The translations under genes were made by a program, and so were the position numbers. A stretch of DNA of 64,000 nt, from assembly GCF_000271305.1 (NCBI RefSeq), contig NZ_AKGD01000002.1:496001-560000 (forward strand), in the 5' to 3' direction. The notes below the pieces were generated by a model. The model had not been told where the DNA came from and made no database searches. It was given only the letters and a program-made list of their open reading frames with translations. This document shows, in pieces, positions 10,376 to 17,866 of the stretch (its first letter is position 1; the number at the start of each line of letters is the position of its first letter). The stretch is from Hydrocarboniphaga effusa AP103. Its GTDB lineage: Bacteria > Pseudomonadota > Gammaproteobacteria > Nevskiales > Nevskiaceae.

Positions 10376-11146
10376 ATGAGAACCCTGCTCGCCGTCCTGC
10401 TGGCTGCCGTCAGCACGTTCGCATTCGCGCAGCCGCCGCAGCCGAATGCGAAATCGGAGCGCTTCTACGGCTACGCCTACGATCTCAAGAGCGGCCGCTA
10501 TCTCTACACCGAAGTGCACGAGCAGATCGTCGAGCAAGGCCGCTGGGTGCGCGGGAGCATTCGCTACTTCGATGCGAAGAACCGGCTCATGGGCAGCAAG
10601 ACGCTCGATTTTTCGCGTAATCCGTTTGTCCCGGTCTACGGTTTCGAGCTGCCGCCGCAAGGCTTCTCCGAAGCGATCCTGTCGGTCGAAGGCGACCGTG
10701 TGCAGATGCGCAAGACCAAGAAGGGCAAGACCGAAAACAAGGCAATCGACATCGGCCCCGACACAGCGGCCGACTCGGGTTTCCACAACTATCTGCTCGC
10801 GCATTTCGACGATCTGATGCAGCGCAAGCCGTTCGCGTTTCGCTTCGTCGTCGCGGGCAATCTCGATGCGTACAGCTTCCGCGCCAAGCGCATCGAGGAT
10901 GGCGAGTTCGAAGGCCGCGCGGCCGCGCGCTTCGTCGTCGAACCCGATTCGGTGCTGCGCTGGCTCGTCGATCCGCTGCAGCTGAGCTACGACCCGGTTT
11001 CTAAGAAGCTGCTGGAATATCGAGGAATCTCGAACGTCCATGATCCGGCCACCGGCAAGGCCTACAATGCGCGCATCGTGTACCCCGCCGAACCGCCCGC
11101 AGACGCGCCCAAACCGTTGCCTGCGCTGAGCGATTCCGGGGGCTAA
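10376..11146 (+). CDS. Secreted hypothetical protein
   Basis: 256 residues with a clear signal peptide (MRTLLAVLLAAVSTFAFAQ, cleavage after AFA). The mature part is a predicted beta-rich, lipocalin- or DUF3108-like periplasmic domain with Tyr/Arg-rich strands and a Pro-rich end. I do not recognise the family with certainty. The start at 10376 has AAGGAG upstream. It sits 10 bp after the methyltransferase gene and 24 bp before the thioredoxin gene, so it probably belongs to the same transcript. Confidence 0.7.
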   Translation: MRTLLAVLLAAVSTFAFAQPPQPNAKSERFYGYAYDLKSGRYLYTEVHEQIVEQGRWVRGSIRYFDAKNRLMGSKTLDFSRNPFVPVYGFELPPQGFSEAILSVEGDRVQMRKTKKGKTENKAIDIGPDTAADSGFHNYLLAHFDDLMQRKPFAFRFVVAGNLDAYSFRAKRIEDGEFEGRAAARFVVEPDSVLRWLVDPLQLSYDPVSKKLLEYRGISNVHDPATGKAYNARIVYPAEPPADAPKPLPALSDSGG

Positions 11147-11170
11147 TCCCGAATCTTCGGTGACCCTTCG

Positions 11171-12481
11171 ATGAGCCTTCTATCGCTACGCCCCCTGTTG
11201 CTGTTCGCGCTGCTCGCAATCGGCAGCGCCCATGCCCAAGGCACCGAAAAACCCGACACGCCGACGCTCGACGCCGCGCTCAAGACGGCGGTCGAGCGCA
11301 AGTCGCCCGTGCTCGTCGATTTTCACGCGCCCTGGTGCTACTCCTGCTATTTCATGGCCAAGCACGTGCTCGTCGGCCCGAAGTGGGAGGCTGTCGAACG
11401 CAAGACCGTGGTCGTCGAGCTCGACGCCGACAGTCCCGAAGGCGCGTACTGGAAGACGCTCTGGGGCGTGAAGGCGCTGCCGAGCTACGTGATCCTGAAG
11501 CCCGATGGCGCCGAACTCGGGCGCATCCTCGCCGAGCAGCGCCAGGACGAGTTCTTCGCCCAGGTCGACGAGATCCTCCAGCGCAGCTCCACGCTCGACG
11601 ATCTCAAGGCGGCTGCGGCCAAGCCCAAGGGCCTCAAGGCGGCGCGCGAAGCGCTGGACACCTATCACGCGCGCTACGACGCGAGCGGACTGGCCTGGTA
11701 TGCGAGCCTGCCCGAGGCCCAGCGCAAAACCTATGACGCCGATGCGGGCGTACAGCTGCTGCTCGCCCGGCTCGAGTTGCTGCGTGCCTCCAAGGCCGTT
11801 GATGCGCAGGCCTGCGCCGCGGTCGCTCCGCAGGTGCTCGCGGGCGATCTGGGCTGCGAGCGTCCGTACGAGCTCGGCCGCTGGGACAGCTGCACGCAAT
11901 CGCAGCCGGCCGGGCAGCGTAAGACGGTGTTCGAAAGCCAGCTCGCGCCGATGCAGAAGCTCGTCGACGAGCGCGTGTTCGGCAAGGCTGCGCTGTGCGC
12001 CGACCAGCGCAGCGCCGTGCTCGGCCTGAATGACGTCTACGCCGGCCTCGGCCGCAAGGCCGAAGGCGAGGCGGTGCTGCGCAAGGCCGCCGACGCGCTC
12101 GCCAGGCAATCGGCCAAGCTCGGCAGTGATCGCAACCTCGCCGACAACTGGCGCGTCTACCTCGAAGTGCTGCACGACGACGCCGGACTCGACGCGCTCT
12201 ATCCCAAGCTCATCGCCGCGTACCCGGACGACTACGTCTACGCCTATCGTTACGGTCGCAACCTCGTCGAGCGCGGCGAGCCGGCCAAGGCGCTGCCGTA
12301 TCTCGAGCAGGCGGCCGCCAAGGCCTACGGCCAGAACCGGCTCAACGTCGCGGCCCAGCGGGTGAAGGCGCTCAAGGCGCTCAAGCGCGAGCCCGAGGCC
12401 CGGAAAGTCGTCGCCGAGGCGCTCAAGGCCAACGGCCCGTGGTTCCCGGAAGACGCAGCCAAGCTCAAGGCGCTGCTGTAA
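11171..12481 (+). CDS. Secreted thioredoxin-fold protein with TPR-like C-terminal half
   Basis: 436 residues. A signal peptide (residues 1-23, ending AHAQ) exports it to the periplasm. A thioredoxin domain follows with VLVDFHAPWCYSC, giving a CxxC at Cys56 and Cys59, and the cis-Pro region ALPSYVI. The second half is alpha-helical with repeat-like alanine-rich helices, resembling TPR or Sel1 units. The architecture suggests a periplasmic disulfide reductase or isomerase with a partner-binding platform. Downstream purU is separated by a hairpin repeat. Confidence 0.83.
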   Translation: MSLLSLRPLLLFALLAIGSAHAQGTEKPDTPTLDAALKTAVERKSPVLVDFHAPWCYSCYFMAKHVLVGPKWEAVERKTVVVELDADSPEGAYWKTLWGVKALPSYVILKPDGAELGRILAEQRQDEFFAQVDEILQRSSTLDDLKAAAAKPKGLKAAREALDTYHARYDASGLAWYASLPEAQRKTYDADAGVQLLLARLELLRASKAVDAQACAAVAPQVLAGDLGCERPYELGRWDSCTQSQPAGQRKTVFESQLAPMQKLVDERVFGKAALCADQRSAVLGLNDVYAGLGRKAEGEAVLRKAADALARQSAKLGSDRNLADNWRVYLEVLHDDAGLDALYPKLIAAYPDDYVYAYRYGRNLVERGEPAKALPYLEQAAAKAYGQNRLNVAAQRVKALKALKREPEARKVVAEALKANGPWFPEDAAKLKALL

Positions 12482-12494
12482 GTGTTTTTACGCA

Positions 12495-12580
12495 GGGTGG
12501 GTTAGTGGCGCAGCCGCGTAAGCCACCGTCGATACGGCCGAAGCATGGCGGGTTACGCGCTCCGCGCTAACCCGCCCTAC
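12495..12580. repeat. Tandem REP-like hairpins upstream of purU
   Basis: Two similar inverted repeats in series. The first starts GGTGGGTTAG and ends CCACC; the second has GGCGGGTTA at 12547-12555 and TAACCCGCC at 12568-12576, a perfect 9-bp stem. The sequence style (GGGTTA...TAACCC) resembles short palindromic intergenic repeats that I recall from other GC-rich Gammaproteobacteria. It sits between the thioredoxin gene and purU and partly within the open frame upstream of the purU start. Confidence 0.65.
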
Positions 12581-12670
12581 GGGCTGATCTGCCTTCGCGT
12601 TCGGCATCAGGCTTGCGCATTACCGGCCGCGCCGGTCCAATACGCGCCCCGCCGTCAACGCCGATTCGCC

Positions 12671-13540
12671 GTGACCAGCCAGCCTGAAACCACCGCCCGC
12701 CTGCTCGTGACCTGTCCCGACAGGCCCGGCATCGTCTCCGCGGTGACCACTTTTTTGTATCACCACGGCGTCAACATCACCGAGCTCGACCAGCATTCGT
12801 CGGACCCGAGCGGCGGCAAATTCTTCCTGCGGCTCGAATTCCAGACGCCCGACCTCGACGTCTCGGGCGAGGCGCTCAAGCGCGCATTCGGCGAAGTGGT
12901 GGGCCAGCGCTTCGAGATGGACTGGCGCATCAATTTCGCGGCCGACAAGCCGCGCATGGCGATCCTCGTCTCCAAGCACGACCACGCGCTCATGGAGCTG
13001 CTCTGGCGCTATGCGCGCGGCGAGCTGCGCGTGGAGATTCCGCTCGTGATCTCGAACCACCCGGACCTGCGCGCCGCGGTCGAAGGCTTCGGCGTGCCGT
13101 TCAAGCACATCGCGTTCTCGGCCGAGACGCAGCAGGCGGCCGAAGCCGAGATGCTCGCGGCGCTGGACGGCCAGTGCGATTTCGTCGTGCTCGCGCGCTA
13201 CATGCGCATTCTCTCGGGCGAGTTCGTGAAGTACTACACGAGCCGCATCGTCAACATCCACCACTCGTTCCTGCCGGCGTTTCCGGGCGGCGATCCGTAT
13301 CAGCAGGCCTACACGCACGGCGTGAAGCTGATCGGCGCGACCGCGCATTACGTGACGGCCGAACTCGACCAGGGACCGATCATCGAGCAGGACACGGCGC
13401 GCGTTTCGCATCGCCACTCGGTGGACGATCTCAAGCGCCTCGGCCGCGACATGGAGCGCCAAGTGCTCGCCCGCGCGGTGCGCTGGCATGTCGAGGATCG
13501 CATCATCGTGTATGGAAACAAGACGGTGGTGTTCTCGTGA
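12671..13540 (+). CDS. purU: Formyltetrahydrofolate deformylase
   Basis: Hydrolyses 10-formyl-THF to THF and formate, balancing one-carbon pools. The N-terminal ACT domain (CPDRPGIVSAVTTFL) is followed by a formyl-transferase domain with VNIHHSFLPAFPG and the catalytic Asp in TAELDQGPIIEQD. A GTG at 12671 gives 289 residues, the normal length. The ATG at 12545 would add 42 residues encoded by an intergenic repeat and is rejected. The stop overlaps the next gene's GTG (GTGA). Confidence 0.95.
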   Translation: MTSQPETTARLLVTCPDRPGIVSAVTTFLYHHGVNITELDQHSSDPSGGKFFLRLEFQTPDLDVSGEALKRAFGEVVGQRFEMDWRINFAADKPRMAILVSKHDHALMELLWRYARGELRVEIPLVISNHPDLRAAVEGFGVPFKHIAFSAETQQAAEAEMLAALDGQCDFVVLARYMRILSGEFVKYYTSRIVNIHHSFLPAFPGGDPYQQAYTHGVKLIGATAHYVTAELDQGPIIEQDTARVSHRHSVDDLKRLGRDMERQVLARAVRWHVEDRIIVYGNKTVVFS

Positions 13541-14010
13541 GTTTTAGAGAAAAGCTCTTCAGCAATCCCAAGCTGTTCAAGCGGGTGATGTCGCTGTACC
13601 CGCCGTTTCTCGGCGCCGGCGTGCGCGTGACGCACGTGGCAGACGATTTCTCCGAAGTCGTCGTCGAGCTGCGCATGAACCCGTTCAATCGCAACGCCTT
13701 CGGCACGCACTTCGGTGGCAGCCTCTACGCGATGACCGATCCGTTCTTCGCGCTGATGATGTTCGCGCGGCTCGGCAAGGGCTATCTGGTCTGGGACAAG
13801 TCCGCGCAGATCGATTTCGTGCGTCCCGGAACCGGTGTGGTGACGGCCAGCTTCAGGCTCAGCGAGGAGCAGTTCGCCGAAGCGCGCGCAGCGACTCAGG
13901 GCGGCGACAAGTTCGAGCCGGTCTATCAGGTCGAGGTCAAGGACGCCAAGGGCAAGGTCGTGGCGCGCGTGAACAAGACGCTGTACATCCGCCTGCGCAA
14001 GGAACGGTAG
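13537..14010 (+). CDS. DUF4442 / PaaI-like hotdog-fold protein
   Basis: A 157-residue cytosolic protein with a hotdog pattern: NRNAFGTHFGGSLYAMTDPF on the central helix, then GYLVWDKSAQIDFVRPG. This resembles DUF4442 and YiiD-type thioesterase domains, which hydrolyse acyl-CoA, but substrate and activity are inferred. The GTG start at 13537 overlaps the purU stop by four bases (GTGA), so translation is coupled. Confidence 0.83.
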   Translation: MSFREKLFSNPKLFKRVMSLYPPFLGAGVRVTHVADDFSEVVVELRMNPFNRNAFGTHFGGSLYAMTDPFFALMMFARLGKGYLVWDKSAQIDFVRPGTGVVTASFRLSEEQFAEARAATQGGDKFEPVYQVEVKDAKGKVVARVNKTLYIRLRKER

Positions 14011-14091
14011 GGGCTCGGGTCGCGCTGGACGCGGCCTGACGAGGCTCTCAGAATCGGCCCACGATCGGGCGATCGCCCAGGGAGAGCCGAC

Positions 14092-15192
14092 ATGAAAATC
14101 TTCAAGGGCGCGCTGGCCGTGCTCGTGCTGTTGATCGGGTATCTGCTGCTTTGGCCCGTGGACGTCGACCCGGTGGCCTGGACGCCGACGCCGCCTCCGC
14201 CGCCGACTCAGGGCGACCAGCTGCGCTCGGTGCAGCGCATCGGCACCGCGCTCGACGGTCCCGAAGGCATCGCCTTCGATGCGAATGGCCTGCTCTACGC
14301 GGGCACCGCCGACGGGCGCCTGCTGCGCATCGACGCCAGCAAGGGCGAATGCCAGGTGCTCGACAGCACCGGCGGACGGCCGCTGGGGCTTGCGGTTGCG
14401 GACGATGGCGGCCTGTTCATCGCCGATGCGCGACGCGGCCTGCTCAAGCTCGATGCGGCCGGTAATCTGAGCGTGCTCGCGAGCTCGGCCGAAGGCGTCG
14501 ATTTCGGCTTCACCGACGATGTCGACGTGAGCCGCGACGGCCTCGTCTACTTCACCGACGCGTCGAGCAAGTTCCACTACGGCGAGCAGCTCGACGACGT
14601 GATCGAGCACGGTCGCCATGGGCGCTTGCTGCGCTTCGATCCGACGAAGAACGAAACCGAAGTCCTGTTGCAGCAACTGCCGTTCGCGAACGGCGTCGCG
14701 CTCGGGCCCGATCAGCAATCGCTGGTCGTCGTCGAGATGTCCGAATACCGGCTCACGCGCTACTGGATCGCGGGCGAGAAGGCCGGTCAGCGTGAAGTGT
14801 TCGCCGACAATCTGCCGGGCTTCGCGGACAACCTGAGCTTCAACGGGCGCGATCGCTACTGGGTCGCCATCTACGGGCCGCGCGATGCGACGCTCGATTC
14901 GCTGCTGCCGAACGCCTTCGCGCGCAAGATCATCGCGCGCCTGCCGGGCTTTCTGCGGCCCAAGCCCAAGCACGAGGCGCATGTGATGGGCTTCGATCTC
15001 GACGGCAAGCTCGTTGCCGACTGGGTGTATTCGGACGCCGATGCCTATGCGCCGATCACGAGTGTCGAGGAGCGTGACGGCTGGCTCTATCTCGGCAGCC
15101 TGGAGGCGCAAAGCCTCGGCCGCATCCGGCTCGAGGACGCGCTGTCCGGCCAGTCCAAGGCGCCCGAGCCGGCGATGGCGATCGATTGCTGA
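14092..15192 (+). CDS. Strictosidine synthase-like beta-propeller, membrane-anchored
   Basis: 366 residues with a single N-terminal membrane segment (about 8-22) and a six-bladed propeller. The motifs LDGPEGIAFDANGLLYAGT, FTDDVDVSRDGLVYFTD and LPFANGVALGPDQ fit the strictosidine synthase / APMAP / SMP-30-like family, whose bacterial members are usually lactonase- or esterase-like hydrolases. The ATG at 14092 follows AGGGAGAG. The substrate is unknown. Not obviously co-transcribed with the amidase downstream. Confidence 0.82.
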   Translation: MKIFKGALAVLVLLIGYLLLWPVDVDPVAWTPTPPPPPTQGDQLRSVQRIGTALDGPEGIAFDANGLLYAGTADGRLLRIDASKGECQVLDSTGGRPLGLAVADDGGLFIADARRGLLKLDAAGNLSVLASSAEGVDFGFTDDVDVSRDGLVYFTDASSKFHYGEQLDDVIEHGRHGRLLRFDPTKNETEVLLQQLPFANGVALGPDQQSLVVVEMSEYRLTRYWIAGEKAGQREVFADNLPGFADNLSFNGRDRYWVAIYGPRDATLDSLLPNAFARKIIARLPGFLRPKPKHEAHVMGFDLDGKLVADWVYSDADAYAPITSVEERDGWLYLGSLEAQSLGRIRLEDALSGQSKAPEPAMAIDC

Positions 15193-15220
15193 GACGATCG
15201 CCGCAAAAACCCAATTCGCT

Positions 15221-15249
15221 GTCGTTCGCGCGAAGGCGGGAATCCAGAG
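15221..15249. repeat. Degenerate intergenic repeat (GTCnTTCGCGCGAAGGCGGGAATCC type)
   Basis: The stretch reads GTCGTTCGCGCGAAGGCGGG followed by AATCCAGAG. It resembles, from memory, the repeat GTCATTCCCGCGAAGGCGGG-AATCC that is common between genes in Xanthomonadales and relatives. One copy, upstream of the amidase gene. Confidence 0.45.
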
Positions 15250-15298
15250 TTTGTCGGAGCATCGGGGGCTCCGCATTCGCCTACCGGGACGTTCTCCG

Positions 15299-17155
15299 AT
15301 GAACTTCGACGACTACCGCCGCCACGATGCCACCGCGCTCGCCGAACTCGTCGCGAGCGGGCAGGTGAGCGCCGCCGACCTGCTCGCCACCGCACAGGCC
15401 CGGCTCGAAGCCGTCGAACCGCGGATCAACGCGGTGCCGATCCGCATGGCCGAGCAGGCGCGGCGGCAGCTCGCAGAAGGCCTGTCGGGCCCATTCGCCG
15501 GCGTGCCGTTTCTGATCAAGGACATCGCCCAGGATTACGCGGGCGTGCCGACGACGATGGGCTCGCGCGCGCTGCGCGATTTCAAGCCCGCGCAACACGC
15601 CGAAGTCACGCGCCGCTTTCTCGAGGCCGGTCTCGTCGTGTTCGGCAAGACCAGCACTCCCGAACTCGCGCTCAAGGGGCGCACCGAGCCGCTGCGCTGG
15701 GGCGCGACGCGCAACCCCTGGGATTTGCAGCGCACGCCGGGCGGCTCGTCGGGCGGAGCGGCCGCGGCGGTGGCGGCCGGCATCGTGCCGATGGCTGGCG
15801 CCAACGACGGCGGCGGGTCCATTCGCATTCCGGCCGCATGTTGCGGGCTGTTCGGGCTGCGGCCCTCGCGCGGCCGCGTGCCCTGCGGCCCCGGTGCCGG
15901 CGAAATCTGGGAGGGCGCTTCGAGCGACCTGGTGGTGTCGCGCAGCGTGCGGGACAGCGCGCGCATGCTCGATGCGCTGCAAGGCCCCGACATCGGCGCG
16001 CCGTTTCACATCGAAGCGCCGCGGGGATCGTATGCGCAGAACGCGCAGCAGGAGCCCGGCAGGCTGCGCATCGCGGTGTGCACGCGTTCCCCGCTGGGCC
16101 TGCCGGTGGATGCGCAAATCGTCGCGGCGATCGAAGAGACCGCCAGGCTGCTCGAGTCGCTCGGCCACAGCGTCGAAGCCGCGGAGCCCGAGATCGACGG
16201 CATGGGGCTCGCCAAGGCCTACCTGACGCTCTACTTCGGCCAGGTCGCGGCGACGGTCGCCGAAATCAGAACGCTCACGGGTGCGAGCGAGTCCGAATTC
16301 GAAGCCGAAACGCGCACGCTCGCCTTGCTCGGCCGCAGCATCAGCGCCGGCGAATACGTGGCGCGCAGGCGCGACTGGAATCTCTACGCGCGCTCGCTCG
16401 GCCGCTTCTTCGAAGACTTCGACCTGTACCTGACGCCGACGCTCGCGAGCCTGCCGCTGCCGATCGGCAGCGATGCCTTGCCGCGCTGGCAGCAAGTCGC
16501 GCTGGGGCCGATTCTGGGCCTGGGTCTCGGCAAGTTCTTGCTCAAGACCGGCATCGTCGACGAACTCGCGGTCGAAAGCCTCCGGCATGTGCCGTTCACG
16601 CAGCTGGCCAACCTCACCGGCACGCCGGCGATGTCGGTGCCGCTGCACTGGAGTCGCGAGAGCCTGCCGATCGGCAGCCAGTTCATCGCGCCGTTCGGGC
16701 GTGAGGATCGTTTGCTGCAGCTGGCCGGGCAGCTCGAGCGTGCGATGCCTTGGTTCGATAGAACGCCGGGAGACGAGAGACGGGGAACGGGGGACGCATG
16801 GAAGAGTGCGCGCGATCTGGACCGGCTTGCAGATGATGAGGCGCCTTCGGCTTCAACGTCTCCCGTCTCCCGTCTCCCGGCTTCAAAGCGTCGACTTGAA
16901 GAAACTCCACGCGATCTCGCCGGAATCGACGTCGAGATTGGTGCCGCCGAGCGTGTAGGCGATCACCGGCCGCACGATCGCCAGGCCCGGCCAGACGTGC
17001 CCCGAGTTGGCGAACACGTATTGCTCCGAATGCGTGCCGCCGCGGCAGCCGCCGCGCACGCGCTTCTCGACGCTGTCGCTGATCCGGGTCACCGTCGTCT
17101 GGCGCGAACAGCCGGCGCGGTCGGCCCAGAACGCGAAGCTCGCATCGGCCGATAG
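15299..17155 (+). CDS. Amidase (amidase-signature family) with anomalous C-terminal extension
   Basis: An amidase-signature hydrolase with the Ser-cisSer-Lys triad: Lys74 (FLIKDIAQ), Ser150 (TPGGSSGGA) and Ser174 (NDGGGSIRIPAA). It resembles bacterial amidases of the 6-aminohexanoate-cyclic-dimer hydrolase type; the true substrate is unknown. The family-like core ends near residue 487 (RAMPWFDR). The frame then runs without a stop for another 131 residues, through a heptad-repeat hairpin element and over the 3' end of the convergent esterase gene, to TAG at 17153. The tail is low-complexity and Arg-rich and is probably not functional protein. Confidence 0.85.
   Translation: MNFDDYRRHDATALAELVASGQVSAADLLATAQARLEAVEPRINAVPIRMAEQARRQLAEGLSGPFAGVPFLIKDIAQDYAGVPTTMGSRALRDFKPAQHAEVTRRFLEAGLVVFGKTSTPELALKGRTEPLRWGATRNPWDLQRTPGGSSGGAAAAVAAGIVPMAGANDGGGSIRIPAACCGLFGLRPSRGRVPCGPGAGEIWEGASSDLVVSRSVRDSARMLDALQGPDIGAPFHIEAPRGSYAQNAQQEPGRLRIAVCTRSPLGLPVDAQIVAAIEETARLLESLGHSVEAAEPEIDGMGLAKAYLTLYFGQVAATVAEIRTLTGASESEFEAETRTLALLGRSISAGEYVARRRDWNLYARSLGRFFEDFDLYLTPTLASLPLPIGSDALPRWQQVALGPILGLGLGKFLLKTGIVDELAVESLRHVPFTQLANLTGTPAMSVPLHWSRESLPIGSQFIAPFGREDRLLQLAGQLERAMPWFDRTPGDERRGTGDAWKSARDLDRLADDEAPSASTSPVSRLPASKRRLEETPRDLAGIDVEIGAAERVGDHRPHDRQARPDVPRVGEHVLLRMRAAAAAAAHALLDAVADPGHRRLARTAGAVGPEREARIGR
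16766..16881. repeat. Inverted heptad-repeat element between convergent amidase and esterase genes
   Basis: The left arm begins GCCGGGAGACGAGAGACGGG and consists of 7-nt units (GGGAGAC, GAGAGAC, GGGGAAC, GGGGGAC; 16766-16796). The right arm (16857-16880) has three perfect GTCTCCC units and ends CCCGG. The arms pair across about 60 bp. It lies at the junction of two convergent genes and covers the end of both. It may serve as a bidirectional terminator although no T-tract is visible. Confidence 0.7.
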
Positions 17156-17866
17156 CAGTGCGGGCTGCGCTTCGCCGCGCTTGACCACGCCTTCGCCCTG
17201 GCCGGCGAACGGAATGATCGGGTCCTTGACGCCATTCATCGCGAGCCAGGGCAGGGCGCTCGTCGAGCGGCAGGCGCGCGCCTGAGCGGCGGGCAAATTC
17301 GAGATCACGCTCGCGCCCGCTCGCAGCAAATCGCCGGCTTCGCAGGCCAGGTGCATGACCATGAAGCCGCCGTTCGAAGCGCCGATCGCGAACACCGCGC
17401 GCGGATCGCCGCCTTCGTTGAGCACCAGCGATTGCACGACGTCGCGTAGGAATTGCACGTCGTTCGCGGTCGAGGCCTTGTCGCCGGCGATGGTGCTGCC
17501 GCGGCCATCGTTCCAGTGCTTGTCGATGCCCTGCGGTGCGACGAGCATGAAGCCTTCGCGCTGGGCGAGCGTCGGCAGGCTGGTCTGGCGCCAGACCTCT
17601 TCGGCGGTCTGCGTGCCGCCGTGCAGCAACAGCACGATCGGCAGCTGCTTGCGCGCCGCGGCCGGTTTCTGCACCCAGTATTCGCGCTGCAGACCACCCG
17701 AGACGATCCGGCGCGCCTGCGCGGTTTGCCAATCGCCCTTGGCCGGCAAGCGCCCGGCCGCGTCGTGGGCCTCGATCATGCGCGGTACGCGGGCGGCGAG
17801 ACAGCCGCTCAGCAAGGCCGTACCGATCACCCAGAGCGCGAGTCGGGACAGGCGCTTGATCGCCAT
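16883..17866 (-). CDS. Lipoprotein esterase, PHB-depolymerase/feruloyl-esterase (LpqC) family
   Basis: 327 residues with a lipoprotein signal (lipobox LLSGC). The alpha/beta-hydrolase core has an oxyanion loop LLLHGGTQ, the nucleophile elbow GASNGG, an Asp in NGVKDPIIPFAG and a His in NSGHVWPG, so the triad is complete. It likely hydrolyses polyester or aromatic esters outside the cytoplasm. The ATG overlaps the stop of the upstream histidine kinase by one base (TGATG), putting this effector under the same transcript as the two-component system. Confidence 0.86.
   Translation of the reverse strand: MAIKRLSRLALWVIGTALLSGCLAARVPRMIEAHDAAGRLPAKGDWQTAQARRIVSGGLQREYWVQKPAAARKQLPIVLLLHGGTQTAEEVWRQTSLPTLAQREGFMLVAPQGIDKHWNDGRGSTIAGDKASTANDVQFLRDVVQSLVLNEGGDPRAVFAIGASNGGFMVMHLACEAGDLLRAGASVISNLPAAQARACRSTSALPWLAMNGVKDPIIPFAGQGEGVVKRGEAQPALLSADASFAFWADRAGCSRQTTVTRISDSVEKRVRGGCRGGTHSEQYVFANSGHVWPGLAIVRPVIAYTLGGTNLDVDSGEIAWSFFKSTL

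Noticed and set aside
16857..16880. Short tandem repeats as a CRISPR array
   Set aside because: The units are 7 bp with no spacers; no cas gene lies nearby.
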